Below are positions 1 through 6,081 of a stretch of 9,730 nt of DNA, in pieces (the first letter of the stretch is position 1; every line of letters begins with the position of its first letter). The DNA is from a crenarchaeote SCGC AAA261-N23. GTDB taxonomy: Archaea; Thermoproteota; Thermoprotei; Gearchaeales; Gearchaeaceae. A program made the translations under genes and the position numbers. The notes beneath the pieces were generated by a model. The model searched no databases. It was given only the letters and a program-made list of their open reading frames with translations, and was not told the DNA's origin. The stretch lies in assembly GCA_000375685.1 (NCBI GenBank), contig AQVQ01000042.1, forward strand, positions 1 to 9,730. The letters are read 5' to 3'.

Positions 1-765
1 GGAACAGATGTAGGAACAGATTTGAATGATATGGTAAATATATATAAAGAGACAAGATATGTAATAACGCTTCCAAGATCGTATGGAGGAGCAGGAGACA
101 TAAGTCCTGCGACCGCATTTGGAGTTGTAGAGGCAATGCAGATTGGAGCAAGAAAAGTATTTGGTTCAGAGAATTTAAACGGCTTAAAGGTAGCAGTTCA
201 GGGATTGGGAAAAGTCGGTTCAGAAGTGGTCAAGTTGTTATCTAAAAAAGGTGCAAAGTTAGTAATTTGCGATATTGATGCTGAAAGAGCACAGAAGATT
301 GCAAAGGAATATGAGGCTAAAATTGTAGATCCTGAAAAAATCTATGAAGAGGAAGTTGATATATTTTCACCAAACGCATTGGGAGGTATTCTTAATTCTA
401 AAACAATTCAAAGGCTTAAGGCTAAGCTAATCTGTGGAGGCGCTAATAATCAGCTTGAAAGTGAGGCTGTAGGTGATGAGCTACATAAAAGAGGAATTCT
501 CTATCTTCCTGATTACGTAGTTAATTCAGGAGGAACTGTTTATGATACTTACAGATTATTCCATAACAATATCCATAATCATGATTTTGCAATCGAGGAA
601 GTTGAGACATTGATTAGACAGAATATAACAAGAATACTTGAAATAAGTGAAAATGAAAGCATTCCCACCTATTTAGCAGCAGATAAGTATGCTGAGGAAA
701 GAATTAGAGGAGCAGCAAAAACTAAAACAATAAGATTGCCTCAAGAGAGGAGGTGGTATTGGTAA
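1..765 (+). CDS. Leucine/valine/phenylalanine dehydrogenase family protein, 5'-truncated by the window edge
   Basis: Reading frame 1 is open from the first base, so the true start lies upstream. 254 residues are visible; leucine dehydrogenases are usually about 360, so roughly 110 N-terminal residues, including the catalytic Lys region, are outside. The family catalyses NAD(P)+-dependent oxidative deamination of branched-chain or aromatic L-amino acids to 2-oxo acids, reversibly, in the cytoplasm. Visible hallmarks, numbered from base 1: TDVGT at 2-6 matching the catalytic (E)DVGT motif, SYGGAGDISPATAFGV at 27-42, a Rossmann GLGKVG at 68-73, an acidic CDID at 90-93 at the end of the second strand (favouring NAD+), GGANNQL at 146-152 and PDYVVNSGG at 170-178. 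The ATG at 31 and the TTG at 22 are internal codons, not starts. The motifs resemble leucine dehydrogenase more than hexameric glutamate dehydrogenase. The exact substrate cannot be read from the sequence. The TAA shares its last base with the ATG of the next gene. Confidence 0.9.
   Translation, partial: GTDVGTDLNDMVNIYKETRYVITLPRSYGGAGDISPATAFGVVEAMQIGARKVFGSENLNGLKVAVQGLGKVGSEVVKLLSKKGAKLVICDIDAERAQKIAKEYEAKIVDPEKIYEEEVDIFSPNALGGILNSKTIQRLKAKLICGGANNQLESEAVGDELHKRGILYLPDYVVNSGGTVYDTYRLFHNNIHNHDFAIEEVETLIRQNITRILEISENESIPTYLAADKYAEERIRGAAKTKTIRLPQERRWYW
749..755 (+). promoter_or_regulatory. Shine-Dalgarno site for the SDR gene, deciding its start
   Basis: GGAGGTG at 749-755 lies nine bases before the ATG at 765 and matches the anti-Shine-Dalgarno of archaeal 16S rRNA. 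It overlaps the alternative in-frame GTG at 753, so that GTG cannot use it. This supports ATG 765 as the start. Confidence 0.8.
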
Positions 766-1574
766 TGAGCTTCCAAGATTTAAAAAATAAAGTCGTTATA
801 ATAACAGGTTCTACTAAAGGAATAGGTCTTGAAACTGCAAAACTTTTCAAATCCTTTGGTTCGAAAGTTGTTATAAACTCAAGGAATAAAGATGATGTAA
901 TAAGAATTTCAGAAATGTTGAATGAAACAATAAAAGAAGGGTATGCCTACGGAGTTGCCGGTGACGTATCGATTTATTCAGATTGTGAAAAAATTGTGAA
1001 TGAAACTGAAAATAAGTTTGGTAAAGTAGATATCCTGATTAACAATGCAGGTGTTTCTTTAATTGCTGAAAGTCTTGAACTAAGTCCACATGATTATGAA
1101 AGGGTTTTAAGAATAAATCTTTTTGGAGCATTTTACATGGCTCAACTAGCTGCTAGATCCATGGTTAAGAAAAAAGTTAAAGGTTCAATAATAAACGTTG
1201 CCTCTATATATGGATTATTAGGTGTCCCAAAGAGAGCTGCATATGTTTCTTCGAAATTCGGTCTAATAGGTCTTACAAAGGTTTTAGCAACAGAGTGGGC
1301 CCATTATGGAATAAGAGTTAACGCTGTAGCTCCAGGCTATATAAGAACTCCTATGGATGTTAAAGATACAGGAACAGGTGAGTATACAACAGAAGACATT
1401 GAAGGAAGGACTCCGATGGGAAGATATGGTGAGAGTTTAGAGGTTGCCTATTTAATAGCCTTTCTTGCATCCGATATCTCTTCATATATTACAGGAGCTG
1501 TAATTCCTATAGATGGGGGATGGTCCGCATTTGGAGCTTGGGATAGATTATTGAAACAAATAAGAAATAAATAG
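765..1574 (+). CDS. Short-chain dehydrogenase/reductase (SDR), classical type
   Basis: 269-residue classical SDR, a cytoplasmic NAD(P)(H)-dependent oxidoreductase acting on an alcohol/ketone pair. Features in order: TGSTKGIG cofactor loop at 14-21; Arg40 in VINSR after the second strand, which favours NADP(H); GDV at 66-68; NNAG at 93-96; catalytic Ser147 in NVASIYG; Tyr160 and Lys164 in YVSSK; PGY at 190-192; and the C-terminal IPIDGGW stretch typical of FabG/glucose-dehydrogenase-like SDRs. The full Asn-Ser-Tyr-Lys set appears present, so it should be active. I chose ATG 765 over the in-frame GTG at 753 because a strong GGAGGTG lies nine bases upstream. The start overlaps the previous stop (TAATG), so the pair is probably co-transcribed and translationally coupled. 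That suggests, but does not prove, a shared pathway such as reduction of the 2-oxo acid product or its derivative. The substrate is unknown; annotation as FabG or glucose 1-dehydrogenase would be a guess. Confidence 0.93.
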   Translation: MSFQDLKNKVVIITGSTKGIGLETAKLFKSFGSKVVINSRNKDDVIRISEMLNETIKEGYAYGVAGDVSIYSDCEKIVNETENKFGKVDILINNAGVSLIAESLELSPHDYERVLRINLFGAFYMAQLAARSMVKKKVKGSIINVASIYGLLGVPKRAAYVSSKFGLIGLTKVLATEWAHYGIRVNAVAPGYIRTPMDVKDTGTGEYTTEDIEGRTPMGRYGESLEVAYLIAFLASDISSYITGAVIPIDGGWSAFGAWDRLLKQIRNK

Positions 1575-1585
1575 ATAGCAAAGGT

Positions 1586-1593
1586 TTTAAATA
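1586..1593 (+). promoter_or_regulatory. TATA-box promoter of the AbrB/PIN operon
   Basis: TTTAAATA preceded by a purine-rich AAAGG (BRE-like). It begins 26 bases before the ATG at 1612, with no Shine-Dalgarno between, which suggests a leaderless transcript. The T-rich stretch after it (1596-1611) could also terminate transcripts of the upstream SDR gene. Confidence 0.65.
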
Positions 1594-1611
1594 ACTTTTT
1601 CTATTCTTTTT

Positions 1612-1854
1612 ATGTCTGAATTTGTTCTAACAGTAGGAAAAAAGGGTGAAATCTACACAACTAAAAAAATCAGGGACGCCATAGGGTTAAGAGAAAACGG
1701 AAAGGTCGTATTGAAAATTAAGGAAGGAATAGCAATTTTAGAACCTTTGCCAAAAATAGAGGAAATAATAAGTAGGAAAAAATACTTGAAAAAGATAAAC
1801 GTGGATATGATAGATGAACTATTGGAAATCGAAGAATCTGATAGAGAAACATGA
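1612..1854 (+). CDS. AbrB/SpoVT-type DNA-binding protein, probable VapB-like antitoxin
   Basis: 80-residue protein. Residues about 5-45 read as a swapped-hairpin AbrB domain: FVLTVGKKGEIYTTKKIRDAIGL, with the family's G-x-I/Y-(T/V) strand, the KKIRDAIGL helix, then alternating hydrophobic strands ending in IAILEP. The remaining 35 residues form a charged, probably helical tail, the usual place where VapB-type antitoxins hold their PIN toxin. The ATG of the following PIN-like gene overlaps this stop (ATGA), the common arrangement of toxin-antitoxin pairs. Expected role: a dimeric DNA-binding antitoxin that represses its own promoter. Likely autoregulation target: the TATA region at 1586-1593. 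Antitoxin function is inferred from domain and context; a simple transcription factor remains possible. Confidence 0.82.
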   Translation: MSEFVLTVGKKGEIYTTKKIRDAIGLRENGKVVLKIKEGIAILEPLPKIEEIISRKKYLKKINVDMIDELLEIEESDRET

Positions 1855-2318
1855 GAGATAAAATCCTTCTAGATACAGTCTATCTCTTACCAATATTCAG
1901 CATTGACATTGGAATAAATGAAATCGATGTTTTGTTTCAAAAAATTTTAGAATCATATGATGTTTATTATAATCCTATCTCCTTGATCGAAGCAAAATTA
2001 ATTATTTTAAAGCTTATGAAGAAGGATAAGGGAAATAGAGAAGAATACTTGAAATCATTTATAAAAGGCTTGAGAACTATTTTGAAAGATGAAAGATTAA
2101 AACAAACAGAAATAACTAATGCGGCGATAGAAGAATACGCTGATAACCTTGTGGGAGAAATAAAGAACTATTTCAGAAGAACAATATATGCAACTGCAAA
2201 ATACATCAATGCATTGCTTCTTACAGAAAGTAAAATATTGCTGAATTATAACAATACATCCAATATAATTAGGCTGTATGAGAATGAGAGGCTAACAAAA
2301 GTTGAGCAGGTCAAGTAG
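1851..2318 (+). CDS. PIN-domain-like protein, probable VapC-family toxin with atypical active site
   Basis: 155 residues, in the VapC size range. The N-terminus (KILLDTVYLLPIF, Asp8) matches the first PIN strand and its metal-binding Asp; SLIEAK gives the second acid, Glu47. Near the C-terminus, TIYATAKYINALLLTESK (111-128) matches the PIN pattern 'D-x-x-x-A-T-A...ALLLTxD', but the acid expected just before ATA is replaced by Arg/Thr (109-111) and the final acid is Glu126. PIN domains are Mg2+-dependent ribonucleases; in VapBC pairs they cut tRNA or rRNA when the antitoxin is lost. The ATG overlaps the AbrB stop by four bases and there is no clear ribosome-binding site, so translation is probably coupled. 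The 3' end overlaps the convergent HAD gene by 27 bases. The PIN call is by motif reading, moderately sure; activity is uncertain because of the altered third acid. Confidence 0.68.
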   Translation: MRDKILLDTVYLLPIFSIDIGINEIDVLFQKILESYDVYYNPISLIEAKLIILKLMKKDKGNREEYLKSFIKGLRTILKDERLKQTEITNAAIEEYADNLVGEIKNYFRRTIYATAKYINALLLTESKILLNYNNTSNIIRLYENERLTKVEQVK

Positions 2319-2879
2319 ATTTTTTACCTTTGTTTCCCACTCATAATTGTATCTATCAACAAGAATTGTTTTTACAAGATTTTTGGCAGAAACTAGATCA
2401 TATTGAGGATAGGCTGAAACATGGACTACATTTCTCAAATCTACCTTCATTAACTTGTAAGCTTCTTCAAAAGCTTTTATATTTGGCTTATAGTATCCTG
2501 TATCTTCCGCAGTAATTACCCAATCAAAAAGATCTTCAATTCCTGAAAGAGTTATTTTAATCAGCCTTCTTTCTGTATTTGAGATTATTCCTAACTTGTA
2601 TCCTTTAAGTTTAAGCTTTTTAAGAGCAACAACGGTATCTGGAAAAGGAGGAGATTTTGCGAAGCATAAAACAAAGCTATTACCAATTTCCTCATCGTAA
2701 TCCTTCATAAGATTTTTCAAACATAACTTTAAAATCTCAGAATATGGTTTATAAGATCGGATTTGCTCGTATTCTAGCTTAAAGAATTCTTCCGGTGCTA
2801 TTGAAAACATTCTTAAAAAATTTGATATAGAGTAATTCCAATCTACAAGTGTTCCATAAAGATCAAAGGTAAATATCAT
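2292..2879 (-). CDS. HAD-superfamily hydrolase, haloacid-dehalogenase-like
   Basis: 195-residue HAD-fold protein. Motif I is FDLYGTLVD with nucleophile Asp6; motif II is IISNT with Ser100-Asn101; motif III is Lys131 in YYKPN; motif IV is HVSAYPQYDLVSAK with Asp161. The residue two after the nucleophile is Tyr8 rather than the Asp common in HAD phosphatases. Together with the 'HVS...YD...AK' form of motif IV this places it near the type II 2-haloacid dehalogenase branch. However, the substrate-binding Arg of characterised L-2-haloacid dehalogenases has no obvious counterpart near 30-35, and the Asn of their SSN motif is also missing. Dehalogenase activity is therefore not supported, and a phosphatase or another hydrolase is equally possible. 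The cap region is short (about 15-80). Start ATG at 2879 is the first codon before motif I. It diverges from the amidase across 36 bases and converges with the PIN gene. Confidence 0.85.
   Translation of the reverse strand: MIFTFDLYGTLVDWNYSISNFLRMFSIAPEEFFKLEYEQIRSYKPYSEILKLCLKNLMKDYDEEIGNSFVLCFAKSPPFPDTVVALKKLKLKGYKLGIISNTERRLIKITLSGIEDLFDWVITAEDTGYYKPNIKAFEEAYKLMKVDLRNVVHVSAYPQYDLVSAKNLVKTILVDRYNYEWETKVKNLLDLLNFC
2320..2325 (+). terminator. Possible T-run terminator of the AbrB/PIN operon
   Basis: Six consecutive T immediately after the PIN stop codon, a typical archaeal oligo-T termination signal. It lies within the convergent HAD coding sequence. No stem-loop is evident. Confidence 0.4.
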
Positions 2880-2915
2880 ATGTTAGCTTATATAAAAAGA
2901 TAGTATATATTTTAT
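2880..2915. promoter_or_regulatory. Compact divergent promoter for HAD hydrolase and amidase
   Basis: This 36-base AT-rich spacer carries both promoters. On the + strand, TATATAAA at 2889-2896 sits 20-27 bases before the amidase ATG. On the - strand, AATATATA (2911 down to 2904) sits 25-32 bases before the HAD ATG. Neither gene has a Shine-Dalgarno sequence, so both transcripts are probably leaderless or nearly so. The two boxes are 7 bases apart, so initiation complexes could hardly occupy both at once. Confidence 0.6.
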
Positions 2916-4292
2916 ATGCAAAAAGAGGTTCTCGATTTTTTAAAACAGCTCGAAAAAAGTAAAGTTCTAGATGAAACGTTCCTTTTAAAGGAACTTTATG
3001 AGATAACCCAAGGGAAGTCGCCTGTAGAAATTGTTTCTAAGAGCATAGAGAAAGCTGAGAGAGAAACAATAAGATACAATGATTTCATTACAATTACTAA
3101 AGAATTAGCTTTAGATCAAGCAAACAAATTAGAGAATGGAATGCTTAAAAAACTACAGATTTCTAACTTAGCAGGTATTCCAATCTCTTTAAAGGATATC
3201 ATATATACAACCTTTGCAAGAACAACGATGGCCTCAAAAATATTTTCTGATTACATACCTGAGTATAATGCGGAAATAGTTAACAAATTAATTTCTGAAG
3301 ATTCATGTATAATCGGAAAAACAAATTTGCATGAATTTGCATCGGGGATAACAGGTTTGAGCTCATACTTTGGTCCTGCACATAATCCGTATGATATTTC
3401 AAGGATAGCTGGAGGTTCAAGTAGTGGATCAGCAGTATCTGTAGCTACAGGTTCTTCATTAGTTTCTATTGGAACAGATACTAGAGGATCTATAAGAGTA
3501 CCTGCTTCATTCTGTGGTATAGTTGGTTTCAAGCCAACTTATAATACTGTTAGTACAGAAGGAATATTTCCATTAGCACCTAGCTTTGATACCGTTGGGA
3601 TTATGACAAAAAGAGTATTGGATGCAGCGTATGTTTACTACTTAATATCTAAAGAAAAATTTGATTTAGCTAGTTTAATAAACGAGATTGAACCTAGTAG
3701 GATTAAGATAGCTTACATAAATAATAAAGAGAGTGAAGTTGAAAAGCAAATAGACAAGGATATTGAAAAGCTAAGATCTGAAGGGATTGAATTTAATGAA
3801 ATAGATCTAAATATTAGCGAAATGAGCGAACTTCATAGAATAATTAGATTAGTAGAAGCTTCTGAAATACATGAAAAAATATATACGAAAAGAAAAGGAG
3901 ATTACGCGGAAGATGTTGCAAAGTTGATAGAAGATGGACTAAAGATTACAGCCGTAGAATACGTTAGAGCTCAAAAGTTAAGAGATTATTATCTCAAATT
4001 ATTGCAAAGAATATTCAAAAGCTATGATGTCGTTCTCACACCTACCGTTTATAATATTGCTCCAAAAATTGAGGAATTCAAAAATGTCGATATTCATCTT
4101 CAATTTAGAGCTAAATCGACTTTTTACATAAGCTTTCCGAGCTATTTAGGTCTTCCCGCCATCTCTTTACCGATAGGAAAATACAATGATTTACCTTATG
4201 GTATTCAAGTAACTTCAGACTTAAGAAAAGATTCTGACCTATTGAATTTATCTTATAATTTAGAAAAAATAATAAAATTTTTTAACGAATAA
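2916..4292 (+). CDS. Amidase-signature family amidase
   Basis: 458-residue stand-alone amidase of the amidase-signature family, hydrolysing a C-N amide bond to acid plus ammonia or amine. The triad is visible with canonical spacing: Lys93 in PISLKD, cis-Ser168 in AGGSSSGSA and nucleophile Ser192 in GTDTRGSIRVPA, at 75 and 24 residue intervals as in GatA and FAAH. The conserved ASFCGIVGFKPT block follows (197-208), and a C-terminal LPAISLPIG strand closes the fold. One oddity is Arg190, where the family nearly always has Gly (TGGS becomes TRGS). It is unlikely to be GatA of the tRNA amidotransferase: no gatB/gatC neighbours are present and there is an extra N-terminal helical stretch of about 80 residues before the core. 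It has its own TATA promoter at 2889-2896, giving a leaderless ATG. The natural amide substrate cannot be told from the sequence. Confidence 0.92.
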   Translation: MQKEVLDFLKQLEKSKVLDETFLLKELYEITQGKSPVEIVSKSIEKAERETIRYNDFITITKELALDQANKLENGMLKKLQISNLAGIPISLKDIIYTTFARTTMASKIFSDYIPEYNAEIVNKLISEDSCIIGKTNLHEFASGITGLSSYFGPAHNPYDISRIAGGSSSGSAVSVATGSSLVSIGTDTRGSIRVPASFCGIVGFKPTYNTVSTEGIFPLAPSFDTVGIMTKRVLDAAYVYYLISKEKFDLASLINEIEPSRIKIAYINNKESEVEKQIDKDIEKLRSEGIEFNEIDLNISEMSELHRIIRLVEASEIHEKIYTKRKGDYAEDVAKLIEDGLKITAVEYVRAQKLRDYYLKLLQRIFKSYDVVLTPTVYNIAPKIEEFKNVDIHLQFRAKSTFYISFPSYLGLPAISLPIGKYNDLPYGIQVTSDLRKDSDLLNLSYNLEKIIKFFNE

Positions 4293-4331
4293 GATCAAAA
4301 ATAAGAATCAGATAATTTTTATAATTTAAAA

Positions 4332-4338
4332 ATTTAAG
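4332..4338 (+). promoter_or_regulatory. Candidate TATA box of the DUF998-type gene
   Basis: ATTTAAG, within the AT-rich 66-base spacer after the amidase, lies 21-27 bases before the ATG at 4359. There is no ribosome-binding site, so a leaderless transcript is likely. The ATAATTTTTATAA run just upstream (4313-4325) may end the amidase transcript. Confidence 0.4.
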
Positions 4339-4358
4339 TAACAAAAATATTATCTCAT

Positions 4359-4971
4359 ATGAATTTAGTTAGCTCAGAACTTAAGAAAGCTGGAGTTGCA
4401 CTTTTTTTAGGTGTGGCGCAATTCTCAGTTTTCTTGATAATCGCTGAATCTACTTTTCCAAATTACAGTGTTTCAGGTAACTACATTAGCGATTTGGGAA
4501 GAATTTGTGGAAGGCCACCGGCAAATCCTAATTCTTGTATTGCTGTTCAACCTTCATCTATGATCTTCAATGGTTCAATAATCTTTCTCGGAATATTAGT
4601 AATAATTGGTTCTTATTTCTTATTAAAGGCGAAAGTTCCGAAAGATATACCTATTTTAGCAATCATATCAGCAATTGGAATGATAGGCGTAGGAACCTTT
4701 CCTGAAGGAAGCCCTTTCATGCTTCATACCGTATCTTCATTTATAACATTTTTATTCATAGGTATTTTTGCTATTGTTTCCTATAGGATACAAAAAATTC
4801 CCTATGAACGTATTCGCAATAATAGCTGGAGCTGCAACTTTACTGGCTTTGTTTCTTTATGCATCGAACATCTACTTAGGTTTAGGCATGGGAGGAATGG
4901 AAAGAATGGTGGTTTATCCAGTTATGGTTTGGAGCTTAGCTTTTGCAGGTTACCTAATGAATTCAAAATAA
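4359..4971 (+). pseudogene. DUF998-type six-helix membrane protein, interrupted by a one-base frameshift
   Basis: The first frame gives four hydrophobic helices (about 10-30, 70-89, 97-114, 122-142) and the DUF998 hallmark GNYISDLG at 40-47. After Gln145 it turns into non-membrane, Arg/Asn/Cys-rich sequence and runs on to a stop at 4997, inside the opposite gene. The +1 frame from about 4795 to 4971 instead supplies two further good helices (VFAIIAGAATLLALFLYASN and MVVYPVMVWSLAFAGYLM) with a natural end. Removing one A from the six-A run at 4792-4797 joins the two into a 203-residue, six-helix protein reading YRIQ-KFPMNVFAI. A Cys pair (50 and 60) lies in the first long loop and may form a disulfide. 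Function of the family is unknown. Causes could be a real mutation, a homopolymer sequencing error, or recoding. As sequenced, the last two helices are not translated in frame. Confidence 0.78.
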
Positions 4972-4981
4972 AATTTATTTT
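4965..4981. terminator. Palindromic bidirectional terminator between convergent genes
   Basis: AAAATAAA-A-TTTATTTT is a perfect inverted repeat with a one-base centre. It reads as a T-rich tract on both strands, as archaeal terminators do. It contains both stop codons: TAA of the DUF998 distal frame (4969-4971) and the complement of the glutamine amidotransferase stop (4975-4977). Confidence 0.55.
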
Positions 4982-5772
4982 AGCTGCAATATCTTGAATT
5001 TGACTTTGTCGTCTTCAATCCAACCTTCTATGAATTTTCCATCCCCAAGATCTTCGTAATTATCATCGATAGGTTCAGAAGATATTATCAATCGGTCTTC
5101 ATCATAATAGTAACACATTTTATAATATTCTCTTTCTTTATCTGAAATAGATTCTTTTAGTTTGCTTTCATATCTGTTATAGGCGAATATTCTTTTTCCA
5201 TCACATATTATAACATTCATTGAACTAAAGGGTGGAATGATGCCACTCTGCTTTCCTATTTTATACATCGTCTCTTCTGTTTCCTTCAATGCCTCATAAA
5301 CGTTTCCTTTTAACCTCAATTTATACAGAAAAAGTAAGAAATACGCTTCACTATCGTTATAGCTGTAAGGTTTAAGTTCAAAATCATATATTTGTTCTAG
5401 AATCTGTTTAGGAATTCTAACAGTTCCATTGTGCATAAAAGCGAAATTATTATAAACGAAAGGTTGTGTTGCTTCAATTCTTATAATCTTATCCCTTTCA
5501 AGCCTCAGTGGATTGCTTGCTAATCTTACAAAAAACATGAAGCATTTACTATTTATCGAGCCAACCACGCTCTTAGCTTCATTCAAACTATCGCTCAAGG
5601 ACTTGGTTGACTTAAAAAGAAACTTTGCCTCACCTTCTTCAAAACTACATAATCCCCATCCATCATTATGTTTTTCGATTTTTACTTGATTCAAAATGCA
5701 ATATTTTGCTTCAAAAATCATATTATAAGGGTTAATGTTTTCTGTTGAAATATATCCAAGTAACCTACACAT
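4975..5772 (-). CDS. Class II (Ntn-type) glutamine amidotransferase domain protein
   Basis: 265-residue protein beginning Met-Cys-Arg-Leu-Leu-Gly. After Met removal, Cys2 becomes the N-terminal nucleophile that hydrolyses glutamine-like amides to glutamate and ammonia. Other visible signatures: HNDGWG at 35-40, FVRLASNP at 81-88 (the HxR-type substrate loop in modified form), TQPFVYNNFAFMHNGT at 102-117 with the Asn115-Gly116 oxyanion pair, NDSEAYF at 139-145, and SSEP at 231-234. It consists of the Ntn domain alone, without a synthetase or phosphosugar domain. That groups it with the YafJ/EgtC/Dug3 type rather than GlmS, PurF or GltB. The partner or true substrate (free glutamine or a gamma-glutamyl compound) is unknown. 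A TTAAAGTA box preceded by AGG (complement of 5791-5801) lies 19-26 bases upstream, giving a leaderless start. It is tail-to-tail with the DUF998 gene, three bases apart. Confidence 0.88.
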   Translation of the reverse strand: MCRLLGYISTENINPYNMIFEAKYCILNQVKIEKHNDGWGLCSFEEGEAKFLFKSTKSLSDSLNEAKSVVGSINSKCFMFFVRLASNPLRLERDKIIRIEATQPFVYNNFAFMHNGTVRIPKQILEQIYDFELKPYSYNDSEAYFLLFLYKLRLKGNVYEALKETEETMYKIGKQSGIIPPFSSMNVIICDGKRIFAYNRYESKLKESISDKEREYYKMCYYYDEDRLIISSEPIDDNYEDLGDGKFIEGWIEDDKVKFKILQLK

Positions 5773-5790
5773 GTGTCAATATTTACTTAA

Positions 5791-5798
5791 TACTTTAA
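5791..5798 (-). promoter_or_regulatory. TATA box of the glutamine amidotransferase gene
   Basis: On the minus strand TTAAAGTA, preceded by AGG as a BRE-like element, lies 19-26 bases before the ATG at 5772. The spacing is identical to that of the AbrB operon promoter at 1586. Confidence 0.5.
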
Positions 5799-5836
5799 CC
5801 TATTTAGATTTTGTTAAAAACAAGGTTTAGAGAATG

Positions 5837-5860
5837 CATTGAATCAATGATTTTTATAAA
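5837..5860. promoter_or_regulatory. Operator-like dyad next to an orphan TATA box
   Basis: CATTGA-A-TCAATG (5837-5849) is a perfect 13-base inverted repeat, one base from a run containing TTTATAAA (5853-5860). This is the geometry of an archaeal regulator site at the BRE/TATA. Transcription rightward would start near 5880, about 200 bases before the permease, with no ORF between. It may be a distal permease promoter, a small-RNA promoter, or chance in AT-rich DNA. Confidence 0.35.
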
Positions 5861-6050
5861 ATGATATGGGTTAACTGATTAATTCTATATTACCTATCTC
5901 GATAATCTTTTCATAAGAACACATACTTGTTTATTGGACCAATTAAGCATCAATAAGTTAAGAGTTATCTTTTATTACCCAAAATTTAATCTAAAATGTT
6001 TGAAAAACTTTCTAATAATTTTATAGAAATAAATTAATTTCGAGTAAAAA

Positions 6051-6058
6051 TTAAAATA
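6051..6058 (+). promoter_or_regulatory. TATA box of the purine permease gene
   Basis: TTAAAATA lies 24-31 bases before the ATG at 6082. There is no Shine-Dalgarno sequence before that ATG. This supports ATG 6082 rather than the upstream in-frame TTG at 6070. Confidence 0.5.
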
Positions 6059-6081
6059 AAAGAATAGTTTTGATTTTTAGT

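Larger units (their letters stand above)
5773..6081. other. 309-base non-coding divergent spacer between amidotransferase and permease genes
   Basis: Very AT-rich, with no coding region I can support on either strand. It holds the amidotransferase promoter (5791-5801, minus), an inverted repeat TTGTT-AAA-AACAA at 5811-5823, a second one CATTGA-A-TCAATG at 5837-5849, a TATA-like TTTATAAA at 5853-5860 unassigned to a gene, and the permease TATA at 6051-6058. Bases 5881-6050 show no structure I recognise. Confidence 0.6.

Noticed and set aside
22..33. TTG 22 or ATG 31 as a start of the amino acid dehydrogenase
   Set aside because: The frame is open to base 1, and the residues before it (TDVGT) are the conserved catalytic motif, so the gene starts upstream of the window.
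2330..2515. 61-residue + strand ORF opposite the HAD gene
   Set aside because: The minus strand contains HAD motifs III and IV through this region; the + ORF has no family character.
2292..2879. Specific call as L-2-haloacid dehalogenase
   Set aside because: The overall motif style fits, but the substrate-binding Arg and the Asn of the SSN motif of characterised enzymes are not evident.
3251..3532. 93-residue minus-strand ORF
   Set aside because: Antisense shadow of the amidase signature region.
2916..4292. GatA subunit of tRNA amidotransferase
   Set aside because: There are no gatB, gatC or gatD/E neighbours, and the N-terminal extension suits a stand-alone amidase.
4768..4971. Separate 67-residue membrane protein gene
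   Set aside because: Its TTG start lies inside the fourth helix of the DUF998 frame, and its sequence continues that protein after a one-base shift. It is the distal part of a split gene.
5856..5890. C/D box guide RNA suggested by ATGATAT...CTGA after the orphan TATA box
   Set aside because: The C box does not match RUGAUGA well and no paired C'/D boxes at usual spacing are present.
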